From positions 2,542,001-2,606,000 of the forward strand of contig JAHBWV010000001.1 of the NCBI GenBank assembly GCA_019636845.1: 64,000 nt of DNA, given 5' to 3'. The translations under genes were made by a program, and so were the position numbers. Below, in pieces: positions 44,779-53,101 of the stretch; position 1 is the first letter of the stretch, and every line of letters begins with the position of its first letter. Source of the DNA: Phycisphaeraceae bacterium (GTDB lineage: Bacteria > Planctomycetota > Phycisphaerae > Phycisphaerales > UBA1924). Under the pieces are notes generated by a model. That model was not told the DNA's origin. It did not search any database and saw nothing but the letters and a program-made list of their open reading frames with translations.

Positions 44779-45297
44779 TCACTCATTGTGATGCTCGATC
44801 GGGAACCCCTCGGGCGAGAACCGCCCGTTGATCGATGCCCCGCCCGGCAGCGACGTGTACAACTCGATCGAGATCTGCGAGATCGGCATCGGAACGCCCT
44901 CAATCCCAGGCGTGGCCGAAGGCGTGATCGTCGCCATGACCATCACCGGTGTTCCATCCTTGACGTGCCGCATCGGCTTCTTCACATCGGGATCGCCCCC
45001 CGTCATCTCGATCATCCGACGATGCGTCGGGTGGTGATACCACACCCGCGCCGACTCAACATCCTTGAACCACGCAACAATCACGTTCTTCCCGCTCTGC
45101 GTGCGCGCCGACTCGACACCAAGACACCCGTCCACGCTCTGCAGACTCTCAACGAGCATGGCCCCGAAATCCGGCCCGCCCCGCTGCTGCCCACCCGCTG
45201 GCTGCGCCGGCTGCCCAAGCACCGCCGAAACCCCGCTGAACGCCGCAAGCCCGGCCGCACCGATCAACGCTGAAACAACAATCGCCCTCGCATCCAT
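44779..45297 (-). CDS. Exported small protein with ABM-like domain
   Basis: The 172-residue product starts with a hydrophobic signal-type segment (about 4-28, ending near VLGQPAQ), then a Gly-rich linker and a domain of about 100 residues. The domain has VIVAWFKDVESARVWYHHPTHRRMI, resembling the antibiotic-biosynthesis monooxygenase fold, which binds small molecules. ATG has GGGAGAGG upstream. It is convergent with the helicase gene (31 bp gap). Function is unknown. Confidence 0.6.
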   Translation of the reverse strand: MDARAIVVSALIGAAGLAAFSGVSAVLGQPAQPAGGQQRGGPDFGAMLVESLQSVDGCLGVESARTQSGKNVIVAWFKDVESARVWYHHPTHRRMIEMTGGDPDVKKPMRHVKDGTPVMVMATITPSATPGIEGVPMPISQISIELYTSLPGGASINGRFSPEGFPIEHHNE

Positions 45298-45397
45298 CGC
45301 ACCCTCTCCCTTCGTACTCTCTCCGCCGCGCTCGCAACACACGATCGCAGCCCGTCACAATGTGAATGTAAACGCCCTGAGATCCTGTCCATGTGTC

Positions 45398-48337
45398 TCA
45401 GTTGGCCCCACCCTCTACAGCGGGCTCCGGCTTCACCACAACCGTCACCATGTTCTCAGGCCTGTAGTACCTCGCGAACGTCGAACGGATCGCCTCCGCA
45501 TCGATCCGCTGGTACGCATCAGGATCGGCAAGAATCTCGTCAAGTGAATCACCCCGGAATGTCATCTGCCCGATCCGTCGCGACCAGTACCCCGGCTCCA
45601 GCATGTCCTGCTGGAACGTGTTGGCAATCTGCTTTCTGGCAACATCCAGCTCCTCTTCGCTCGGCCCTTCCTTCGCGAAGGCGTCGTACATCGCGCCAAG
45701 CTTCGCCACAAGAGCATCCGCCTTCGACGGCTCCGTCGGTGCCGCCGCCGAGAACATCCCGAAACCCGGGTACGTCGTCCCCGGCCTCGACCCCGCGCCG
45801 ATGCTGTAGACCAGTTGCTCCTTCTCCCTTACCTCGGTCACCATCCGTGTAGACATGATGCGGGACGCAATCGCCATCGCCCGTGCGTCGTCACGATCCA
45901 ACTGGTCGGCCCCATAGAAGCCCGACATCACAAACGCCTGCTGCGTTGGCGTCTTGATCACCTCCGTCACCACGCGAGGGCCCACCGGCCGCTTCAACGA
46001 CCGCTCGGAAGAAAACAGCGTCGGAGTCACTCGCTCTCGCACCGGCAGCGACCCGAGATATCGCTCAACAAGCGGCATCACCCTCCCGCGATCAATATCC
46101 CCAACGATCGTCACCTCGATCGGCGAGCCGCGCACAATCGCGTCCAGCCACGTCTGCGCCTCATCAAGCGTCAGCCGATCAACCTGCGCAACCGTCAGCG
46201 GCTGAACCCTCGCCACATCCGCCGGATACATCGCCGCCGATGCAACCCGCGTCCCGTACCGCAGCGGGTTCGTCTCCGACTCAAGAATCGACTCACGAGA
46301 GGCAGTCACGAACTGCTCAAACGCCGATGGCTCGATGCGCGGCTCGGTCAGAAGGAGATGCGCAAGCTGGAAGCCCGGCTCAAGATCCTCCGGACTCCCG
46401 GAAATGCTCAGTGAGATCGAGTCGGTGTTCCCTCCCCCACCACCGCCGCGCCCGCCGCCGAATCCCCCGCCTCGCACAGAAACCTTCTTTCCGGTCATCA
46501 GCGAGCGAATCTCGCTCGAAGACAGCACCAGCGTCGCCGGTCGCGACCAGGCAAGCGTCGCCGCGCCCGTGATCCCCCGGTTCTGCGCCGTCTCCAAAAG
46601 CTCGCCCCCGATCAAATCGATACTCACAGTCACCTGGTTCTCGCGCTCTTTCATCTCCCTGAAGTGGACCCTCACGCCGTTCGAGAGCCAGCCGGACCAC
46701 ACGCGGCTCGCCTCGTGCATCGCACCCTCAGACACCTTCCCCGGCTCCGGCAACTCTGTCATCAACGCGACCGCGCCCTCGCTCTCCGCCTCAGGCGTCG
46801 GCTTCACCGCCAACGCGGCAACGCCGATGTCGAGCAGCTCCTGCTCCGTCGGCACCATCGGACCCGAGGGAAGCGTCACGCCGAACGAGACCGCCGAAGT
46901 GTCAAACTCCGTCCTGAAACGAGAAGAGACCTCCTCATCCGTGATCGTCGGCAGAAGCGCGTTGATCAGATCCAGCCGCTGCTTCGCGGACATCGTCGGC
47001 CTTCCCGCCGCCACATCGCTGTTCAGCCGCCCGATGATCATCTGCGCCGGTCTCGTCGCCTCCGTCTCCAGGGCACGCTCCGCACCGGACACGATCTCCC
47101 GCCTCGCCTCCTCGATCTCCCGCGCCGAGAAACCAAAGGCCCTGGCCCGCTGCAACTCGAGCGCGATCTCCTCCAGAGCCGCTCTCCACATCCCCGGCTT
47201 CGCGCGCCCGCTGATCTCCGCCGTGTGGATCGCGCGAGACTGCGTCCCGCTGCTCGCACTCGCGCTCATATAGCTCGTCCCGCCCGCTGCAACCTTGTTC
47301 GACAGCCGACGATTCATCGCAAACTGCCCAAGCGAATCCACAAGATCCTCACGCAGTCCCCCCACCGTCGTCACTGGGCGACGCGCCGGCTCCAGCCGAA
47401 CGATCTGCACCGATTCCGTCCGTACCTCCGGATCATGCGTCACGATCGCGAAACTCTTCTCATACGCACGCACGCCCACATCCTGGGACACAGGCACCGG
47501 ACGCGCAGGCAATCCGCCGAAGTGCGCCTCGATCACACCCTTCACAACCTCCGGAGCCGCATCCGCCACCACCATCAGCGTCGAGTTCGACGCGCCGTAC
47601 CATCTGTCGTAGTACGCCCGGAAGTCCTCAACCATCACGCTGTTGATCGTCTCCTCGGTGCCGATCGGAAGACGCACGCCGAACAGCGAGCCCGGTGCCA
47701 TCTTCTCGAGCATCTCATACTGCGTCCGCTGACGCCCGGAAAGCCCCCTCCGACGCTCCTCCTGAATAATCTGACGCTCCTCCTCGATCTCCTCGGGCAG
47801 CAGCGACAACCGCCCCACCACATCCGCAAAGAACCGCATCCCGTCGCCCAGCGTCTCCGGCTTCGCGTCCGGCAGCGACAACTGGTACACCGTCTGGTCG
47901 AAGCTCGTAAACGCGTTCTGGTCGCGCCCGAACGTCATGCCCAGTAACTGGAAGAACGGCACAAGCGAACCCGGCGCAAAGTTCTCCGAACCGTTGAACG
48001 CCATGTGCTCCAGGTAGTGAGCGATCCCACGCTGCCGGTCCGTCTCATTCAGAGATCCCGTCCCGATGTGGATCCACACCACAGCCCGCCCCGGCGGCAC
48101 CGCGTGCTGCTTGATGATGTACCGCAACCCGTTCTCAAGCCGACCAGTCACCAACGTCGGATCAACGGGCAACGCCGTGTCCGCATTCCACCCCTGTCCA
48201 ACCACTCGTGCCTCACCGCTACGCCCGCCGCGCTGACGCTCCGGTTGCTCAATCTCCGCAAGCCCGCTCCCGACCGCATGCCCGCAGACAAGCGCCATCA
48301 TCACGCAAATCGACAACCCCGTGCGGCGTTCAAACAT
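45398..48337 (-). CDS. Exported M16-family zinc metallopeptidase
   Basis: The 979-residue protein has a short hydrophobic N-terminus (signal or anchor, about 8-25), then an M16 fold. It carries the inverted zinc motif H107-YLE-H111, the distal Glu in EEERQIIQEERRR, and a second M16 half beginning near residue 530. A Gly-rich stretch (RGGGFGGGRGGGGGG) sits between halves. Such enzymes degrade peptides in periplasm or at the surface. ATG 48337 has GGAGG seven bases upstream. Confidence 0.88.
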   Translation of the reverse strand: MFERRTGLSICVMMALVCGHAVGSGLAEIEQPERQRGGRSGEARVVGQGWNADTALPVDPTLVTGRLENGLRYIIKQHAVPPGRAVVWIHIGTGSLNETDRQRGIAHYLEHMAFNGSENFAPGSLVPFFQLLGMTFGRDQNAFTSFDQTVYQLSLPDAKPETLGDGMRFFADVVGRLSLLPEEIEEERQIIQEERRRGLSGRQRTQYEMLEKMAPGSLFGVRLPIGTEETINSVMVEDFRAYYDRWYGASNSTLMVVADAAPEVVKGVIEAHFGGLPARPVPVSQDVGVRAYEKSFAIVTHDPEVRTESVQIVRLEPARRPVTTVGGLREDLVDSLGQFAMNRRLSNKVAAGGTSYMSASASSGTQSRAIHTAEISGRAKPGMWRAALEEIALELQRARAFGFSAREIEEARREIVSGAERALETEATRPAQMIIGRLNSDVAAGRPTMSAKQRLDLINALLPTITDEEVSSRFRTEFDTSAVSFGVTLPSGPMVPTEQELLDIGVAALAVKPTPEAESEGAVALMTELPEPGKVSEGAMHEASRVWSGWLSNGVRVHFREMKERENQVTVSIDLIGGELLETAQNRGITGAATLAWSRPATLVLSSSEIRSLMTGKKVSVRGGGFGGGRGGGGGGNTDSISLSISGSPEDLEPGFQLAHLLLTEPRIEPSAFEQFVTASRESILESETNPLRYGTRVASAAMYPADVARVQPLTVAQVDRLTLDEAQTWLDAIVRGSPIEVTIVGDIDRGRVMPLVERYLGSLPVRERVTPTLFSSERSLKRPVGPRVVTEVIKTPTQQAFVMSGFYGADQLDRDDARAMAIASRIMSTRMVTEVREKEQLVYSIGAGSRPGTTYPGFGMFSAAAPTEPSKADALVAKLGAMYDAFAKEGPSEEELDVARKQIANTFQQDMLEPGYWSRRIGQMTFRGDSLDEILADPDAYQRIDAEAIRSTFARYYRPENMVTVVVKPEPAVEGGAN

Positions 48338-48477
48338 GATCGGCCTCCAGTTCATGCGCGGCAACCCGCCGCAGCATCCCAGTGTACCGACATCCGCCCA
48401 CCCCCGCGATGAAACCTGTGCAACCCCAAACCCCTCACCCATCTACAACATGCCGCGGAACACACGGAAACCAAACG

Positions 48478-49992
48478 ATGCCCCACCACTCACGTGCGCG
48501 TCGCCACAAGGCCGCTCGCCTTGCCGCCCTCGCCTCGATCGCGATCACGGCTCTCCTCCCAACGCTCTCATCCCACGCATCCGATCCGCTCCCGCCATTG
48601 AGCGATGCGCCAACGCTCTTCCGCAATGTCAACGTGCTCACCATGACCGAACCCGGCGTCAAGTCCGGCTGGTCTGTCCTCGTCGTCGGGGGCCGCATCG
48701 CGCAGGTTGGCCCGATCGACGCCGTCACCCCGGCCGACACACTCCAGAATCTCACAATCATCGAAGGAGATGGCAACGCCTGGCTCATCCCCGGCCTCGC
48801 GGACATGCACGTCCACATGCCGCCGTACGAACCCGGCAACGCCCAGCACGAAGCCGCCGCCTTCCGCGCCTGCACACTCCTCCTCGCCAACGGCATCACC
48901 ACCGTCCGCGGCATGGTCGGCCACCCATCCCACCCCCGCCTCAGACAGGCCATCGCCGACGGCTCCCTCCTCGGCCCAACACTCCACATCGCAGGGCCGC
49001 CCATTCACCAGGGAATCGCAAAAACGCCCGAAGAAGCCCAAGCAGCCGTTCGCCAGCACGCCAAGGCCGGCTTCGACTTCATCAAGTCACATCGCGTCGT
49101 TCAGGAAGAGGTCTACCGCGCGGTCCAGACGACCGCCGCCGAACTCGGCATCCCGGTCACCGGGCACGTTGACAACGAGGTCGGCATCACCGTCGCGATG
49201 GAGTACCCGCAACAACAGGAACATCTGGACGCGATCCCAGCCGCTCTGATCGCCGATCCGAACGCAGCTTCCCAGTTCGGTCAGATCCCCCCCGGCCCCG
49301 TCCTCAACGTCATCGACACAAACCGGCTCCCCGAGCTCGCAAAGAAACTCGCCGCAGCGGGCATCTGGTCCGTCCCGACCCTCTCACTCTTCGAGACCAT
49401 CCTCGATCAGAACACGCCAACCGCTGAACTGATGGCCCGACCCGAGATGCGTTACATCGTCCCCCAAGCCGTCGGGCAATGGGCCGAGCAACGCAACGCG
49501 ACGAAGTTCCCAGCCCTCTGGGGCGTTGACTATGGCCAACGCGCCGCCGCCCTACGCAAGCAAATCACGCTCGCGCTCGCCGATGCTGGCGTCGGCCTCA
49601 TGGCCGGCTCCGACTCACCACAGTTCTTCAAGGTCGTTGGCTTCTCCCTCCACGACGAGCTCGCATCCCTCGCCGGATCCGGCCTCGGCACCGAGCGTGC
49701 CCTCGCCTGCGCGACCTCGAACCCCGCACGCTACATGGACTCGCTCCCGAACCGCGGCTCCGCAACCGGAGTCCCACCCGACTTCGGCTCCATCGCTCCC
49801 GGCAAACGCGCCGACCTTGTGCTCCTCGACGCCGACCCAACCATCAACATCAACGCAACACGCCGCATCCAGGCGGTCATGCTCAGAGGCCGACTCATCC
49901 CGCGTGCCGAACTCGACGCGCTCCTCGCTGAGGTCGAGCGATCCGCTCGACCGCCATTCAACCAAGAGCCGCCACTGAAGTCAGACCTCTGA
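48478..49992 (+). CDS. Exported amidohydrolase
   Basis: The 504-residue product begins with an Arg-rich signal peptide (about 1-32, ending near SHASDP). The amidohydrolase barrel has HVH near the N-terminal strand (LADMHVHMPP), a Lys candidate for carboxylation (FDFIKSH), GHVDN and GSDSP. It resembles imidazolonepropionase-like or prolidase-type exported hydrolases; the substrate is unknown. Its 3' end overlaps the convergent YihY gene by 12 bp. Confidence 0.82.
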   Translation: MPHHSRARRHKAARLAALASIAITALLPTLSSHASDPLPPLSDAPTLFRNVNVLTMTEPGVKSGWSVLVVGGRIAQVGPIDAVTPADTLQNLTIIEGDGNAWLIPGLADMHVHMPPYEPGNAQHEAAAFRACTLLLANGITTVRGMVGHPSHPRLRQAIADGSLLGPTLHIAGPPIHQGIAKTPEEAQAAVRQHAKAGFDFIKSHRVVQEEVYRAVQTTAAELGIPVTGHVDNEVGITVAMEYPQQQEHLDAIPAALIADPNAASQFGQIPPGPVLNVIDTNRLPELAKKLAAAGIWSVPTLSLFETILDQNTPTAELMARPEMRYIVPQAVGQWAEQRNATKFPALWGVDYGQRAAALRKQITLALADAGVGLMAGSDSPQFFKVVGFSLHDELASLAGSGLGTERALACATSNPARYMDSLPNRGSATGVPPDFGSIAPGKRADLVLLDADPTININATRRIQAVMLRGRLIPRAELDALLAEVERSARPPFNQEPPLKSDL

Positions 49993-50985
49993 TCGAACCG
50001 GCTCACCCGCCCCTTCACCCGCGGCACGCTCCCCACTCCGCGAAACCGCCGGTGACAGCGGATGACTCGCCAACTCTCCAGCGCGGGCCGCCTCGGCCTG
50101 CGCAGCCGAAGCGATCCGCGCCGCCGCCGCCGCTATCGCACTCGCTTCCCTCGCCCTTCGCTTCGCCGCTCGCTGCTGATCATACTGCGCCGTCATCTCT
50201 GCCCCGACGAACAGGATGATGCACGAGTAATACACCCACACCACAAGCGCGATCAGCGCGCCCGCCGCGCTCCCGTAACTCTCAACCACCCCGCCGTGCT
50301 TCAGGTACCACGAGATCGCCGCCTTCCCCCCGGAGAACAACACAGCAGTCGTGATCGCGCCCAGCCACACCTCGCGCCACGCGATCCTCGCATCCGGTAG
50401 CACCTTGAAGATCGATGCAAACAGCAACGCGCTCACAAGCATCGAGACGCCCGAGAGAGCCGCCCTCCCGACCACCTCATTCGTCCGTGGCAGCAACGCC
50501 TCGATCACCGTCGAGACCACCATCGCCACCAGCAGAATGAACATGATCGCGAAGATCATCCCCATCGAGACCATCCGCTTCCAGATCCACGCGAACAGCC
50601 CCGTCCGAGGCGTCACACGCATCCCCCAGATCCTGTTCAATGACTTCTGCAACTGGTTGAACACCATGCTCGCCGACACAAGCAACATCCCCGAACTCAG
50701 GATCCACCGCCACGCCTCGCGTGGCGGCCCCGCACGCTCCGCCTGCGCGATGACCGCCTGCCCGACCTGCGCCGCGTCCGGGCCAAGCTGCGAGTAGAAG
50801 CTCTGCACCAGCTCGCTCTTGGCCACCTCCCCGATCAAGCTCCCCACCGTCACCACCAGCAGCACGAGCGGCGCGAACGACAGAAGCGTGTAGAACGCCA
50901 CCGCCGCCGCAAGCGACAGGATGTCGTGCTCGACAATCCCGCGCACGACCGCTCGAAAGAAATTGAACCCGCTCCGGATGCTCAT
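49981..50985 (-). CDS. YihY/BrkB-family inner-membrane protein
   Basis: The 334-residue protein has about six membrane segments and the family motifs LSLAAAVAFYTLLSFAPLVL and WVYYSCIILFVGAE. Function of this family is unsettled; names referring to ribonuclease BN are outdated. The C-terminus is Ala/Arg-rich. ATG 50985 starts 10 bases after the stop of the upstream gene, so the pair is likely one operon. Confidence 0.87.
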   Translation of the reverse strand: MSIRSGFNFFRAVVRGIVEHDILSLAAAVAFYTLLSFAPLVLLVVTVGSLIGEVAKSELVQSFYSQLGPDAAQVGQAVIAQAERAGPPREAWRWILSSGMLLVSASMVFNQLQKSLNRIWGMRVTPRTGLFAWIWKRMVSMGMIFAIMFILLVAMVVSTVIEALLPRTNEVVGRAALSGVSMLVSALLFASIFKVLPDARIAWREVWLGAITTAVLFSGGKAAISWYLKHGGVVESYGSAAGALIALVVWVYYSCIILFVGAEMTAQYDQQRAAKRRAREASAIAAAAARIASAAQAEAARAGELASHPLSPAVSRSGERAAGEGAGEPVRSEV

Positions 50986-50995
50986 GCCCGTCTGC

Positions 50996-52345
50996 CTACT
51001 CCGCGTCCCGCTCTCTCGCCCGCATCTCGCGACGACTCGCGCCCACACGCCCCGCCTGTTCCTCATACGGACCGTCGAACTCGTTCACGGCCGCCAGAAG
51101 CCCCGACGCAGTCGCGAAAGCTTCACGCCCCACAGGCCCCATCCCCCGCGAAGCACGCCAATCGTTGTACCCGCGAAGCAAACCCGCCTGCGCATCCTGG
51201 ATGTACGTCATCTGCACAACCGGGAAGTACACCCGCGAATCACCCTCATCCGACACAGAACGCCCACCCATCCCAGATCCCACATACGCCCGGCCCTGCA
51301 CCATCGCGCAGAATCGATGCCACTTCTCCTGAGGCGTGAAGTTCATCGGCCGAGAGATAAACCTCGCGATCGGACCACGAACCTCCGACGGTTGCGCCGT
51401 ATCAGACCGAGGGCCCAGCCGATCCCAGAACGTGTCCTCCAACACCAACCCGATCCACTCAGAACGCGACACCCACGGGTTCCCGCGCTTCCCCAGCGGC
51501 TCGTACATCAGCTCCGACCCATACGTCCGCGCGATCAGAAACGTCCCGGACTTCTCATCGTGAGGCACCGACTTATCCAACCCCAGACTCACGATCGATC
51601 CCGAATCCTCCCCCCGCTCAATCAACGGACGCTCACCCGCATTCATCGGTACAACAAAGTCGCGCTCGAATCTTGCAAGCGCCTCCTCAGCCGTTAGTCC
51701 CGCAAAGTGCGGCCGCGGGTACGAAGGCCGCGCATCATTGTCCGGTGACCCGACATAGAACCACGCCCTCGCAAGCGCGGGCCGACCCGGCGGCTCCAGC
51801 AGATGCCGCCTGTACGCATCCCCCATCCCCTCAAACAAACGGCTCGCAGGGTGCGCATCAAGATGGTGCCGAATCGTGTCCGCCGGCATATCCCCCTCGG
51901 AAACATCATTGTGGTCCCCGGCGGGTTGCCTCACCCAGATCCGCACGCGCGAGGCAAGCTCCGGGCTCGACCCGAGCCAACCATCGATCTGCGACCGCTC
52001 CGACATGCACCACTCCGCCCACCCACGCGCCGCCGACGCCTCGCCACGCACAATCGCCTCGTTCCGATTCCCCGTGATCACACGCCTCAGCCCGCAGAAC
52101 CTCACATCTACTTCGCCATGCACCGGCGTCACAAACAGCACCACACGCGACACCAGATCCTCAAGCGTCAATGCCCCTTGACCCCTCTCATCCCCGGGCG
52201 CCGCTCCAACAGCTCCAGAAGGTGGATCGGACGGCCCTCTCACCTCAACCATCGCGCAACTGCCAAGCGGAGACAGCACCGCACAACACAGCACCGCGGC
52301 ACACACACGCACGAGATCGAGCCAGCCCTGCTTCTGCATCATCAT
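50996..52345 (-). CDS. Hypothetical lipoprotein
   Basis: Not recognised. The 449-residue product has a lipoprotein signal peptide (about 1-29) with an LGSC lipobox and then a mixed alpha/beta body of no evident motif. The three adjacent ATG codons at 52345 to 52339 follow a GGGGAGAG. It probably forms an operon with the YihY gene and is divergent from the 202-residue hypothetical gene. Confidence 0.68.
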   Translation of the reverse strand: MMMQKQGWLDLVRVCAAVLCCAVLSPLGSCAMVEVRGPSDPPSGAVGAAPGDERGQGALTLEDLVSRVVLFVTPVHGEVDVRFCGLRRVITGNRNEAIVRGEASAARGWAEWCMSERSQIDGWLGSSPELASRVRIWVRQPAGDHNDVSEGDMPADTIRHHLDAHPASRLFEGMGDAYRRHLLEPPGRPALARAWFYVGSPDNDARPSYPRPHFAGLTAEEALARFERDFVVPMNAGERPLIERGEDSGSIVSLGLDKSVPHDEKSGTFLIARTYGSELMYEPLGKRGNPWVSRSEWIGLVLEDTFWDRLGPRSDTAQPSEVRGPIARFISRPMNFTPQEKWHRFCAMVQGRAYVGSGMGGRSVSDEGDSRVYFPVVQMTYIQDAQAGLLRGYNDWRASRGMGPVGREAFATASGLLAAVNEFDGPYEEQAGRVGASRREMRARERDAE

Positions 52346-52405
52346 GCATCGTACTCTCCCCGCCAGTCTGCACCTGCAACCCTCACACCCTTCTACCATC
52401 AAACG

Positions 52406-53014
52406 ATGCACGCTCCCTTCACACTCGGCGACCATACATTCATCAGCCCCGGCCGGGATGGACCCATCTCGCGCTTCAAGTCCGTGAATCGTGCGCCCAT
52501 CGCCAATGCACCACCCCCCGGATTCCTCGCCGGATACACGCGATCACCCGCCACCTCCGACGCATCCAGAATCCTCATCACCGGCGAGTTCTGCGGCCAC
52601 GGCGAGCCCACCTTCACCGTCTTCGACATCGTGATCAACGGCAAAGACCACCTCGACATCGCCACCTACTTCAGCGAAGACGAGGATGAGGAAGAAAACG
52701 ACGAACCACGCGAAGCGGGCATCATCATCGCCCGCGCCCGAGGCACAAAGGGCCCCTGGCTGGTCGTCTTCTCCGAGGAATGGCGCGACGAGCACGGCTG
52801 CATGCACGTCCCTCAGACACCCGAACTCAAGACCTTCGACCCCGAAGAAGAGAGCCAGGTCATGGAAGTCGCCCAACCCGGCTTCCTCTCCATCGGCTTC
52901 GAGTACCCGTGCGATGCCGGCGCCATCGACGAGATCTCCTGGATCGCCGTCGATGCGTGCCCGGATGGGGACGATGACGGACCCTACTTCCTTGTCTCCA
53001 CCGAAACCCGCTGA
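52406..53014 (+). CDS. Acidic hypothetical protein
   Basis: Not recognised. The 202-residue product has no signal peptide or membrane helix, and is acidic, with a run of Asp/Glu (EDEDEEENDE) near residue 92. It contains RILITGEFCGHGEPTFTVFD and ends in a beta-rich segment. The frame extends upstream, but the ATG at 52406 is the only sensible start. Divergent from the lipoprotein gene (60 bp). Confidence 0.6.
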   Translation: MHAPFTLGDHTFISPGRDGPISRFKSVNRAPIANAPPPGFLAGYTRSPATSDASRILITGEFCGHGEPTFTVFDIVINGKDHLDIATYFSEDEDEEENDEPREAGIIIARARGTKGPWLVVFSEEWRDEHGCMHVPQTPELKTFDPEEESQVMEVAQPGFLSIGFEYPCDAGAIDEISWIAVDACPDGDDDGPYFLVSTETR

Positions 53015-53048
53015 ACAGACCGCCGCACCCACCCACATCCGCGCAACA

Positions 53049-53077
53049 AGAAGGGCTGCCACACGGGCAGCCCTTCT
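53049..53077. terminator. Bidirectional terminator
   Basis: A perfect 12-bp stem (53049-53060 AGAAGGGCTGCC with 53066-53077) has a five-base loop. It lies between two convergent genes (53014 and 53102). T-runs are short on both sides, so strength is uncertain. Confidence 0.6.
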
Positions 53078-53101
53078 CCTCGCTCACATACCCGGCAACA
53101 A

